DNA of 64,000 nucleotides from Xanthobacteraceae bacterium (GTDB lineage: Bacteria; Pseudomonadota; Alphaproteobacteria; Rhizobiales; Xanthobacteraceae), in assembly GCA_019635635.1 (NCBI GenBank), contig JAHBZB010000003.1, positions 1 to 64,000 of the forward strand, written 5' to 3'. Both the position numbers and the translations under genes were made by a program. The notes under the pieces are model-generated. The model searched no databases. It worked only from the letters and a program-made list of their open reading frames with translations, and was not told the origin of the DNA. How positions within the stretch are numbered: the first letter of the stretch is position 1; each line of letters begins with the position of its first letter. Of the stretch, positions 50,895 through 58,189 are shown in pieces.

Positions 50895-51067
50895 TGTCAT
50901 TCCGGACGGCGCTTTAGCGCCGATCCGGAATCCAGAGCTAACTTGTAAAGCCTGAGACTGTTGCTCTGGATTCCGGGTTCACGCCTTCGCAAGTCGGATT
51001 TATCCGACTTGCGCATATTCAATTCGGAAGTCGGGTAGACCCGACTTCCGCGCGCCCCGGAATGACA
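50895..51067. repeat. Palindromic multi-hairpin intergenic repeat
   Basis: Bounded by an 11-bp inverted repeat TGTCATTCCGG (50895-50905) and CCGGAATGACA (51057-51067). Nested perfect hairpins are CCGGAATCCAGAG/CTCTGGATTCCGG (50925-50937/50964-50976), CAAGTCGGAT/ATCCGACTTG (50990-50999/51002-51011) and GGAAGTCGGGT/ACCCGACTTCC (51026-51036/51039-51049). Such elements are typical of dispersed non-autonomous repeats in Bradyrhizobium-like genomes. No second copy lies in this window. The interval 50692-50894 before it shows no convincing gene. Confidence 0.75.
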
Positions 51068-51091
51068 GAACAGGGGCTTGCTCGAAATTCC

Positions 51092-51120
51092 TTGACTTCC
51101 TCACCAATAGAGACTATATT
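51092..51120 (+). promoter_or_regulatory. Strong sigma-70-type promoter without a downstream ORF
   Basis: TTGACT (51092-51097), exactly 17 bp, TATATT (51115-51120), preceded by C as in alphaproteobacterial CTTGAC boxes. It begins 25 bp beyond the palindromic repeat and points into a non-coding segment. Confidence 0.7.
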
Positions 51121-51126
51121 CCTATC

Positions 51127-51500
51127 TGCCATTTCCGTCGAGGGCGTTCTCGAGGCGCAAACGGAACGGGAAATGGCCGGCGCCTCCGTGCGTGGTTCGC
51201 AGCCGCGTGCCGGGGAGGCTTCGGGTAACCGTCCGCGCGCACTACGGCGCGCCGCTGGTCCTCTTTCGAGAGGGCGCGAACCGGGAAACCGGCCTCGCGT
51301 AACGGCTGGAATGGAGATCGGACGCGCGGGAAGAAACGCCTGTGCCGAACATCTCGGAAGCACGGTCCTGAAGCCTTGAAGAACGCCGAATGTGGAGCGC
51401 TGCGAGGCGATACGCGTCCCAACCTTATTGGGACGCGGAAACTTGAATGCGTGGCGCGTCGCAGCGCTCCGCTCCCTCGATCTGCTTCGAGGGTGGTTTA
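51127..51500 (+). ncRNA. Candidate structured non-coding RNA(s)
   Basis: Downstream of the promoter no plausible protein frame is seen, but secondary structure is dense. GCCATTTCC (51138-51146) can pair with GGAAATGGC further on. GAGCGCTGCGA (51395-51405) pairs with TCGCAGCGCTC (51459-51469), enclosing a perfect 10-bp hairpin with loop CCTTA (51413-51437). CCCTCGA/TCGAGGG (51474-51493) follows, with a weak T-rich flank. The 3' end is uncertain. It does not match RNase P, tmRNA or SRP RNA motifs that I know. 51501-51740 shows nothing further. Confidence 0.4.
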
Positions 51501-51740
51501 CACGGGACGCGAAAAGCGCGTGTCCATGCGCGGACCCGTGCGCGAAAAGCCGCAACGCTGTTTGCCAATCAAACCAGGATCAGCACCGCGTCGCGACTCT
51601 CTGACGCGCGCGCATGCGCGCACCCTTGCGGCATCGCATGCGAATTCAACATTCGTTGCGGAAAATGAAATAAGGCGGGAACGAAGGAGCAATTCAGACC
51701 TTTTCTTTGCAAGGGCATGGCGAAAAAGAAAGGACCAGGG

Positions 51741-52034
51741 ATGAAGAACCTTACGCTCGCATGCGCGCTCGCAGGTGCGCTCGGCCTCGCGGCATCAAGC
51801 GCGCCAGTAAGCGCGGCACCGCTCTCAGGGCTGAAGAACGCGCCGGCGGTGCAGTCGCACACGATCGACGTCAAGAAGCGCCGCTACAAGCGCAACTGGC
51901 ATCACCGCCGCCATTACAATCGCCGTCATTATCATCGCCGCTACTACGGGCACCGCTATTACAACCAGCCTTACGGCTATTATTACCAGCGCCCTTACTA
52001 CTCTCCGTTCCCGTTCTCGCTGTTCGGGCTGTAA
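51741..52034 (+). CDS. Small secreted His/Tyr/Arg-rich protein
   Basis: 97 residues. Signal peptide (ending PVSA), then from about residue 45 a repetitive stretch of HHRR, HYNRR, HYHRR, RYYGHRYY and YYYQRPYY units, and a hydrophobic end FPFSLFGL. Similar GHRYY-type basic secreted proteins occur in rhizobia, with no assigned function; metal or polyanion binding is possible but unproven. ATG 51741 begins the signal peptide, with AGGACCAGGG upstream. Confidence 0.7.
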   Translation: MKNLTLACALAGALGLAASSAPVSAAPLSGLKNAPAVQSHTIDVKKRRYKRNWHHRRHYNRRHYHRRYYGHRYYNQPYGYYYQRPYYSPFPFSLFGL

Positions 52035-52056
52035 CGGCGACAGGCAAGACGGTCAG

Positions 52057-52090
52057 CGGCCGCTCCTCGCGAGCGGCCGTTGGCTTTACG
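52057..52090 (+). terminator. Terminator-like hairpin
   Basis: CGGCCGCTC (52057-52065) pairs with GAGCGGCCG (52071-52079), followed by TTGGCTTT. It lies 23 nt after the His/Tyr-rich gene. The T tract is weak. Confidence 0.5.
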
Positions 52091-52267
52091 GCAGTCCGTT
52101 GGGGCAGGGCACGGCGCTTGACGCAGATCATTTTTCAGCCGCTGAAGGGGGCGTCAGGCTGTGTTGCCGAACCTAGCGGCGGAATTAGCACTGGTATTGC
52201 GGGGTATGCCGGCGGATTGACGCCGTTCCTGCCTCGCGCTGAAATCGCGCGACGAAGGGGGACCGCT

Positions 52268-52573
52268 ATGTTTCGCGTATTCGTTGTTTCCACTGCCGTC
52301 TTTTCCGCGCTCGGCGCGAACATGGCGTCTGCCGCCGAATGCCGGCCCGGCGACCGCGTCAGCCTCTCCGTGCTTGTTCAGGGCGAATTCGCCGATACAG
52401 GCGATGGATGGTTCTATGAAGGCGTGTCCGCGCGGCCCTGTAGCGTCAGCAAGATCGTCGGAAAAGGAAGACCCCCTGCGAACTGCAAGGACGGCCAGGT
52501 GCTGACCGCGACCGGGACGGTCGAGGATTTGCTCGGCCCGACGTTGATGGTCGCGAGCGCGAGTTGCAAATAG
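52268..52573 (+). CDS. Small secreted protein with four cysteines
   Basis: 101 residues, no family recognised. Signal peptide ends NMASA; the mature part starts AECRPGDRVSLSVLVQGEF and contains cysteines at the N-terminus, ARPCSV, PANCKDG and the last-but-one residue, suggesting two disulfides in a small beta fold. GGAATG-type spacing is absent, but GAAGGGGGACC precedes the ATG. Confidence 0.65.
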   Translation: MFRVFVVSTAVFSALGANMASAAECRPGDRVSLSVLVQGEFADTGDGWFYEGVSARPCSVSKIVGKGRPPANCKDGQVLTATGTVEDLLGPTLMVASASCK

Positions 52574-52590
52574 AGTCCCGGTAGCCAGCC

Positions 52591-53292
52591 ATGACGCGCC
52601 TGAAGACCCACGACGAGAGCCATCTTGCGACCCGCATCGGCTGGCTGCGCGCGGCAGTGTTAGGTGCGAACGACGGCATCATCTCGACCTCGAGCCTCAT
52701 CGTCGGCGTCGCGGCCGCGACGCCGGACCGCGCAGCGATGCTGGTCGCGGGCGTTGCCGGTCTTGCCGCCGGCGCGATGTCGATGGCCGCAGGCGAATAT
52801 GTCTCGGTCTCCTCCCAGGCCGATACCGAAAAAGCCGATCTCGCGCGCGAGACGCGCGAACTGAAAGAGCAGCCGGAATTCGAGCTCAACGAACTCGCGG
52901 ATATCTATGTCGCGCGCGGGGTCGAAAAGCCCGTCGCGCTCGAGGTCGCAAAGCAGCTCATGGCGAAGGACGCGCTCGGCGCGCATGCGCGCGAAGAACT
53001 CGGCATCACGGAAATCACCACGGCGCAGCCGGTGCTGGCCGCCGTCACTTCCGCGATCACTTTCGCGGCCGGCGCGGCGGCGCCCCTGCTGCTCACGATC
53101 TTCGCGCCGCTCAGCGTCGTCGTGCCGGTGATTTCGGGCGGCACGCTGTTCTTCCTCGCGATCCTCGGTGCGCTCGGCGCGCATGCGGGCGGGGCGGGCC
53201 TTCTGAAAGGGGCCGTGCGCGTAACCTTCTGGGGCGCGGTCGCTATGGCCGCGACCGCGCTGATCGGCAAGCTCGTCGGCCACGCGGTCTAG
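52591..53292 (+). CDS. VIT1/CCC1-family iron/manganese transporter
   Basis: Inner-membrane transporter related to yeast CCC1 and plant VIT1. 233 residues. GWLRAAVLGANDGIISTSSL at the first span and AAGAMSMAAGEYVSVSSQ at the second are signatures; a cytosolic Glu-rich metal-binding loop (about residues 85-140) and three more spans follow. It starts 17 nt after the preceding secreted-protein gene. Substrate (Fe or Mn) is inferred from the family. Confidence 0.9.
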   Translation: MTRLKTHDESHLATRIGWLRAAVLGANDGIISTSSLIVGVAAATPDRAAMLVAGVAGLAAGAMSMAAGEYVSVSSQADTEKADLARETRELKEQPEFELNELADIYVARGVEKPVALEVAKQLMAKDALGAHAREELGITEITTAQPVLAAVTSAITFAAGAAAPLLLTIFAPLSVVVPVISGGTLFFLAILGALGAHAGGAGLLKGAVRVTFWGAVAMAATALIGKLVGHAV

Positions 53293-53301
53293 GCGAGGCG
53301 C

Positions 53302-53736
53302 CTAGCGGGGCTTTCGCTTCTGCTGCCGCCCGCGCTCGAGAAACCAGCGGTCGAGCGCGTTTTTCGTGTCCGCCTGTTCGCATTCGCCGGGCAGGTTCTT
53401 GTCCTCCGGTCCCGAATAGCGCGCGTTTACGAAGTCGAGCGTGTTCGCAACCACGATCTCGACGTCCTCTTTCGGCAGGCTGAAGACGAGACCTTTGTCT
53501 TCGCCCGGCACGCCCTTGGTCTCGACTTCGGTCTTCAGCGGCTTGCCTGTGGGCGGATCGAAGAATCCTTCGTCGTCCCACTTCGTGAAGTCGATCTCGT
53601 TGATGCGGAATTCGGCGTAGACCTTGCCGTCCTGATAGAAACGGCAGCCGTAAACCGCGGTGACACCGGCGTTAGCGCTTCCCGCAAATCCGATGATGCC
53701 GAGCGCGCAGCCCAGCCCGATTTTTCCCAGCTTCAT
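53302..53736 (-). CDS. Secreted hypothetical protein
   Basis: 144 residues, no family recognised. Signal peptide (LGCALGIIGFAGSANA), then GVTAVYGCRFYQDGKVYAEF and a second Cys in LPGECEQADT. Acidic mature region with a basic C-terminal tail (RGRQQKRKPR). ATG 53736 begins the signal peptide; an upstream in-frame ATG at 53814 gives an arginine-rich leader and was rejected. Convergent with the VIT gene. Confidence 0.65.
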   Translation of the reverse strand: MKLGKIGLGCALGIIGFAGSANAGVTAVYGCRFYQDGKVYAEFRINEIDFTKWDDEGFFDPPTGKPLKTEVETKGVPGEDKGLVFSLPKEDVEIVVANTLDFVNARYSGPEDKNLPGECEQADTKNALDRWFLERGRQQKRKPR

Positions 53737-53862
53737 GATGCGCCGGATTGGACCACAGCGGTGCCGCGATTTGAACCGGGTCGCGTCGTCGCAGCGCAGA
53801 ATGACGGCGCGCACTCCTCTGCGTTACCATAAGCGGCGCATGAGTCGGGCAAGGGGCCGCGC

Positions 53863-54351
53863 ATGGCGAAGAACAGATCAGGGATCGAGACCGAGCGGCA
53901 GGTGGAGGCGCGCGCACGCCACTTCGTGAACCACGCCGGAAATTTGCTGGTCGAGGGTTTTCACCTGCTCGGGCTGTTTGCGATCGGCGCCTCGACCGTG
54001 TGGGCCGCGGCGGTCACCTTCATCGGCATGGTCAATCGCGGCAACGCCTCGATCGAGGACCTGCTGCTGCTCTTCATCTATCTCGAGATCGGCGCGATGG
54101 TCGGCATCTATTTCAAGACCAACCGCATGCCGGTGCGCTTTCTGATTTACGTCGCGATCACCGCCGTCACGCGCCATGTCGTCGTGGTCGTCACCACGCA
54201 CCAGACCCCGGAGACGGAAACGCTGATGACCGCGGTCGCGATCCTGGTGCTTGCGCTTGCCGTGGTCGCGCTCCGCTTCGGGTCCTATTATCTGCCGTCG
54301 GCGTCGAGCGGGAAACCTTATTTCCATTCCGACATCGGCGGGAACACCTGA
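53863..54351 (+). CDS. psiE: PsiE-family (phosphate-starvation-inducible) membrane protein
   Basis: 162 residues with four transmembrane spans; role unknown in the family. LLLLFIYLEIGAMVGIYFKTNRMPVRFLIYVAITAVTRH matches the conserved PsiE core (E, then K-x-x-R-MPVRF, then TR-H). A charged cytosolic N-terminus of about 25 residues. No obvious Pho box upstream. Confidence 0.88.
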   Translation: MAKNRSGIETERQVEARARHFVNHAGNLLVEGFHLLGLFAIGASTVWAAAVTFIGMVNRGNASIEDLLLLFIYLEIGAMVGIYFKTNRMPVRFLIYVAITAVTRHVVVVVTTHQTPETETLMTAVAILVLALAVVALRFGSYYLPSASSGKPYFHSDIGGNT

Positions 54352-54370
54352 GGGTTTTATTTCGGAGTAC

Positions 54371-54402
54371 GAAAAACCCCGCCGGTTGCCCGGCGGGGTA
54401 TT
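54371..54402. terminator. Bidirectional terminator
   Basis: ACCCCGCCGG (54376-54385) pairs with CCGGCGGGGT (54390-54399). The A run on the left supplies a T tract for the minus strand and ATTGTAATT lies on the right. It separates psiE from the convergent small gene. Confidence 0.75.
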
Positions 54403-54423
54403 GTAATTAGATCTCTTTGGAGA

Positions 54424-54642
54424 TCAGCAGGGGCGGCACTTGCCCCAGCGGGTTCGGCGCCAGCCCCAGCCGCAGCCGTCATACGGCGCGTTGCGCCAGC
54501 AGCGGACGTTTTCGGTCTGGGTCAGCGTATCGGACGCAGCCGAAACGCCTTTGCCGAGCACGCCGGCGTTGGCGGTCCAGGCAGTTGCGCCGGCAACGAG
54601 AAACGCCGCCGCAAAAATCGAAGAAACGATGATCGTACGCAT
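54424..54642 (-). CDS. Small secreted Cys/Trp-rich protein
   Basis: 72 residues, no family recognised. Signal peptide (IIVSSIFAAAFLVAGATAW...ANA), then a C-terminal cluster of NVRCWRNAPYDGCGWGWRR and WGKCRPC: four cysteines and four tryptophans in about 28 residues. AGGAGGAC lies just upstream on the minus strand. The 224-bp gap to the next gene contains a 9-bp inverted repeat ACTTTGTTC/GAACAAAGT (54679-54687/54721-54729). Confidence 0.65.
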   Translation of the reverse strand: MRTIIVSSIFAAAFLVAGATAWTANAGVLGKGVSAASDTLTQTENVRCWRNAPYDGCGWGWRRTRWGKCRPC

Positions 54643-54866
54643 CGAAGTCCTCCTATATTGATGATTGTCGTCCGGTCTACTTTGTTCGCTTGGAAAGCCA
54701 GCGTCCTAACACTGTAGATTGAACAAAGTTCCGCGCGAAGAATCGTCCTTTCATTCTGTACGGCGCATGAACGGGCAAGGGCGAAGAATCGCCGGTAAGC
54801 CGCGTGCCGGATCGAAATGACGGCGAATTTACGTCTTTCTGGTTCGCTCTGGCTATGGTGGAAAAA

Positions 54867-55700
54867 TTACACCAGCGCGACCGGGCGAAGCGGCGAGCCG
54901 GTGGCGCCCTTGATGCGCAGGGGAAGCGTCACGAAAGCAAAGTCAGCGCGGCCGCAGGCAGCAAGCTCCTCGAGATCGAGATTCTCGATGATGTGAATCC
55001 CGTTCTGCGCGATCAGGATGCGGTGCGCGTCCATCGTGATATCGGTTTGCACGATCTGTTCGAAGCCTGCGGTGTCGTTGCCGACCGCAAACGGCTTCTT
55101 TGCCGCCAGCCATTCGGCGCCGTTTGCCGCGACACCCGGCGTGCCGGCACTGTCGAGACCGAGATATTTTCGCGAATCCGACCAGTGTGCGGTTCAGCCG
55201 GTGCGCAAGAGAATGACATCGCCTGCTTGGATCGGAACGCTCGCATGCTTCGCGGCGGCTTCGAGATCGGCGACCATGATTTCCTCAGCGGGCGCAAGCA
55301 CATCGACCTTCTTCGCGCGCGCGATATCGAGCAGCACGCCACGCCGAAAGATCGGCGCAATCGTTTCGACGCCATGCTCCTTGAAGAGTTCGGTGCCTTG
55401 CTGGGCGTTGGCGGCATCCACGCCGCCGTCCAGCATGCCGTTTTCGGAAACGTGGGAGAGCGCGTCGATATGCGTCGAGGTGTGGGTGCTGGTAATGATG
55501 AGTTCGTTGGACGAGGAGAAGCCGCAGCCGCGATTGATGTCGCCGTGGCGATTGTTCAGCGTGATGTGAAAGGGAGGGTGGGTCGGATAGATCGGCATGC
55601 CCTTTTGCAGCGGATGATCGAGCGCGATCATCCGCGCGTCCTTCACCAGCGATAGCCAGGCATCGACATCGAGTCTGGCGCTGCTCTTTCCGGCGTTCAT
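54867..55700 (-). pseudogene. Cyclase-family (kynurenine-formamidase-like) gene with an in-frame stop
   Basis: The product would be a metal-dependent hydrolase of the cyclase/formamidase superfamily. ATG 55700 has GGGAGA upstream. The metal-binding motif HTSTHIDALSH is present. At 55194-55196 a TGA interrupts the protein where the family has tryptophan (ILLRTG-stop-TAHWSDS). The frame then continues uninterrupted to the expected end (HIIENLDLEELA, LPLRIKGATGSPLRPVAL). One G-to-A change on the coding strand (TGG to TGA) explains it. Real nonsense mutation, sequencing error or readthrough cannot be told apart here. Confidence 0.85.
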
Positions 55701-55823
55701 TGGGCGTTCTCCCGTATTGGCGGCGAACCTAGCATGGCTCCGCCATTCCCGGCAGCTATTGTGGCGAAACGCCAAATCGCAGCATAGTATTCGCAATGCG
55801 CGGGAAGAACGGAGCCAAAAGCC

Positions 55824-56270
55824 ATGACCGTCACATTCGCATTTCTGCACCATCTCGCGTTCGTCGCGATTTTCGTCGCGCTTTCGATCGAGATGATTCT
55901 GCTGCGCCAGCCGCTGACGCTCGAGAACGCGCGGCGGCTTCAATTGTATGACGGTGTCTATGGCGTCGCGGCGGGGGCAGTGCTGATCGTCGGCTCGCTT
56001 CGCGTCTATTACTTCGAGAAGGGCTGGCACTATTATCTCGCGAACCATGCTTTCCTCACGAAGATCGGGATCTTCCTGATCGTCGGTCTCGTCTCCATCA
56101 TTCCCACGATGGAATTCCTGCGCTGGCGCAAGGATACGCAGGCGGGAAACGCGCCGACGGTGGACCCGGCGAAGATCGCGCGCATTCGCAAGATCGTGCA
56201 TTGGGAGCTGGTCGGGCTGATGTTGATGCTGTTCTTCGCAGCCTGGATGGCGCGCGGGGCATTCCGCTAG
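55824..56270 (+). CDS. DUF2214 family membrane protein
   Basis: 148 residues, four transmembrane spans. FAFLHHLAFVAIFVALSIEM, LQLYDGVYGVAAGAVLIVGSLRVYYFEKG and the final WELVGLMLMLFFAAWMARG follow the DUF2214 pattern. Function unknown. Divergent from the broken cyclase gene. Confidence 0.85.
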   Translation: MTVTFAFLHHLAFVAIFVALSIEMILLRQPLTLENARRLQLYDGVYGVAAGAVLIVGSLRVYYFEKGWHYYLANHAFLTKIGIFLIVGLVSIIPTMEFLRWRKDTQAGNAPTVDPAKIARIRKIVHWELVGLMLMLFFAAWMARGAFR

Positions 56271-56303
56271 TTGGCACCGCCGCAAAAATGGTGGGTTCGC
56301 GCC

Positions 56304-56450
56304 ATGGGTGCGGCGAAGTGGATCCGCTTCGCGGTGCTCCTGTCGTTTGCCGGGCTGTTCGGCTGGCTTGCTTATGTTCGCGGCGAAGTGATTTGGCTTC
56401 TCCCGCTCGGCGTTTTTATTCTGTTCGCATTGCTCACGTTACGCAGGTGA
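56304..56450 (+). CDS. Very small membrane protein
   Basis: 48 residues starting MGAAKWIRFAVLLSFAG. Two hydrophobic segments (about 8-24 and 29-46) separated by VRGE and a basic end LRR suggest a helical hairpin. No family recognised. It lies between DUF2214 and a secreted-protein gene, which begins four bases after its stop; tight packing supports coding. Confidence 0.5.
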   Translation: MGAAKWIRFAVLLSFAGLFGWLAYVRGEVIWLLPLGVFILFALLTLRR

Positions 56451-56454
56451 TTTC

Positions 56455-56883
56455 ATGCACCGCTTCGTTCTTGCCGTTCTGTACATATTCGTTTCGGGTG
56501 CGGCATTCGCGCAGACGCAGCCGAAATTCGCTTGTGTCGTATCGCCGGACAAACTCACGTTGCGGATCACGATCACGAATCCTTACGACGAGAAGACGCA
56601 TTGCCAGGTGAACTGCCATCTCAGCGGCTCGTCGCCGGGCAGCACTTTTTCCAGCAGTTGCGGCAAGAGCGTGCCGGGGAAGGCGGTCGATTTTCTGCTC
56701 TGCGAGCAGCAGCTGCCGGACAAGCGCACTTATGGCAACGTCGACTCGAGCAGCAACGCCGAATGCATCAAGCCGTTGAGCGACGCCGAGCGGCAAAAGG
56801 AAGACGATGACGACGAGGCGCTCGCGGACCGGCTTCAGAAAGAGGGCCTGGAAATGTTGAAGCGGCTCCAGAAACAGAACTGA
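56455..56883 (+). CDS. Secreted cysteine-rich protein with charged C-terminal helix
   Basis: 142 residues, no family recognised. Signal peptide (LYIFVSGAAFA), then six cysteines between residues 27 and 104 (ACVVS, HCQVNCHLS, SSCGKS, LLCEQQ, AECIKP) and an acidic/coiled C-terminal helix (KEDDDDEALADRLQKEG). Probably periplasmic with disulfides. It is convergent with the next gene. Confidence 0.7.
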   Translation: MHRFVLAVLYIFVSGAAFAQTQPKFACVVSPDKLTLRITITNPYDEKTHCQVNCHLSGSSPGSTFSSSCGKSVPGKAVDFLLCEQQLPDKRTYGNVDSSSNAECIKPLSDAERQKEDDDDEALADRLQKEGLEMLKRLQKQN

Positions 56884-56887
56884 CGCT

Positions 56888-57190
56888 TCAGAAGACAATC
56901 ATAATCAGGAACCAGACGATAATCCCCGCCCGCGCAAAGCCCGCGAGCGGGGTTTCGTTTTCGCGCGCCGCCGCGCGCCAGGTGGAGAACACCATCAGTG
57001 CGTTATAGGGCAGCGCCGAGAAGTGCAGGAGCAGTCCGAGCCAGGCCGGACCGTCGTTGACGAAGACGACGAGGGCCGCGCCAGTCGTGACCAGATTGAG
57101 CAGCGTGCCCCACGCAACGGCATATTCCCAGAATACCGTGGCGAGTGGCGTCTCGCCACGGAACAGGGAACGGATGCCGCGCGCGATCAT
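56888..57190 (-). CDS. Small three-span membrane protein downstream of GST
   Basis: 100 residues starting MIARGIRSLFRGETPLATVFW, with three hydrophobic segments and a cytosolic WRAAARENET loop; ends IIVWFLIMIVF. Family not recognised. ATG 57190 overlaps the stop of the upstream glutathione S-transferase gene (ATGA), so the two are co-transcribed and coupled. Confidence 0.75.
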   Translation of the reverse strand: MIARGIRSLFRGETPLATVFWEYAVAWGTLLNLVTTGAALVVFVNDGPAWLGLLLHFSALPYNALMVFSTWRAAARENETPLAGFARAGIIVWFLIMIVF

Positions 57191-57819
57191 TTGGGAAGCG
57201 GAATGGGTCCGGTGTCTTTGGGTACCGAGTAGCCTTTCGCGACCGCCGGACGTTTCGCGATCTCGACATACCAGCGCTTCACGTTCGGATAACCATTGAG
57301 GTCGATCTGCTGCCATTCGAAACGCGAAATCCACGGCCAGATCGCGATGTCGGCGATCGAATAGTCGCCGGCGACATAATCGCGTCCCTCGAGCCGCGAG
57401 TTCAGCACTTTATAGAGACGCCGCGCTTCCTTGCCGTAGCGCTCCTCGGCATAAGGAGCCTTGCCCACGTTATATTTCAGAAAGTGATGCGCCTGGCCGA
57501 GCATTGGGCCGACGCCGCCCATCTGCCACATCAGCCACTCGATCACGCGGTAGCGGCCTTCGGTGTCCTTCGGCATCAGCTTGCCGGTCTTCTCAGCGAG
57601 ATACATCAGGATTGCGCCGGATTCGAACAGCGAGAAATTCTTTTCGCGATCGACGATGGCCGGGATGCGGTTGTTCGGCGAGATTTTCAGGAAATCCGGC
57701 GCGAATTGCTCGTCCTTGCCGATGTTGATGGCATGAACGGTGTAGGGCAGCCCCATTTCTTCGAGTGCGATGGAAACTTTCCGGCCGTTCGGCGTTGTCC
57801 AGGAGTAAAGATCGATCAT
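57187..57819 (-). CDS. Glutathione S-transferase (YfcG/YghU-like)
   Basis: 210 residues. N-terminal thioredoxin-fold domain with YSWTTPNGRKVSIALEEM, NNRIPAIVD (cis-Pro loop) and SLFESGAILMYLAEK (glutathione-binding Glu-Ser), then an all-helical C-terminal domain with YSIADIAIWPWI (N-capping box). The Thr-Pro-Asn segment at the active site resembles the Nu-class enzymes with disulfide-bond oxidoreductase activity. Confidence 0.92.
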   Translation of the reverse strand: MIDLYSWTTPNGRKVSIALEEMGLPYTVHAINIGKDEQFAPDFLKISPNNRIPAIVDREKNFSLFESGAILMYLAEKTGKLMPKDTEGRYRVIEWLMWQMGGVGPMLGQAHHFLKYNVGKAPYAEERYGKEARRLYKVLNSRLEGRDYVAGDYSIADIAIWPWISRFEWQQIDLNGYPNVKRWYVEIAKRPAVAKGYSVPKDTGPIPLPK

Positions 57820-57906
57820 TCCGGTTCCTTCGTATTCCGCGACAGGGGCCGCGTTTGTATTTGGGGATAGTATCGCCGCTTCGGCGATTTAGACAGGAGG
57901 GCTTCC

Positions 57907-58179
57907 ATGAATGCTACCATGCAGGCGACGCGGTTCTGGATCGAAATTATCGCCGCGCTGACGATTGCGCTGGCGATCGGCGCGGTCATGTACCAGCGCT
58001 TTCAGCAGAACAGCAGCCCGGTCAGCATCCGCACGATCCAGTTGCTCGCGATCGCGGTGCTTGCGCCGCTGATCCTGATTCTGGGACTTGAGCGGGTGCT
58101 GGAGCCGAGTGCGGTCGGCGCGCTGATCGGCGCGTTACTCGGCTATCTGCTTTCGGGAATCGGAAACGAACGCAGCTAG
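57907..58179 (+). CDS. Small two/three-span membrane protein
   Basis: 90 residues, no family recognised. Hydrophobic segments at about 10-30, 45-60 and 68-84 (AVGALIGALLGYLLSGIG, glycine-zipper-like). Preceded by AGGAGGGCTTCC, a good ribosome binding site. Divergent from the GST gene. Confidence 0.7.
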   Translation: MNATMQATRFWIEIIAALTIALAIGAVMYQRFQQNSSPVSIRTIQLLAIAVLAPLILILGLERVLEPSAVGALIGALLGYLLSGIGNERS

Positions 58180-58189
58180 GCGGATTTGC

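Noticed and set aside
50634-50900. 88-codon leftward frame upstream of the helicase
   Set aside because: It runs into the helicase gene in another frame, lacks a ribosome binding site and begins inside the palindromic repeat flank; perhaps a decayed gene, but not supportable.
51127-51500. 6S RNA, tmRNA or RNase P RNA identity for the structured locus
   Set aside because: I could not find the tmRNA tag frame, the RNase P GAGGAAAGTCC core or SRP tetraloop pattern; 6S cannot be confirmed without a covariance search, so it is left as unidentified.
51019-51555. 178-codon leftward frame over the candidate RNA locus
   Set aside because: Arg/Ser/Pro-rich low-complexity translation that crosses the palindromic repeat; no family and no start signals.
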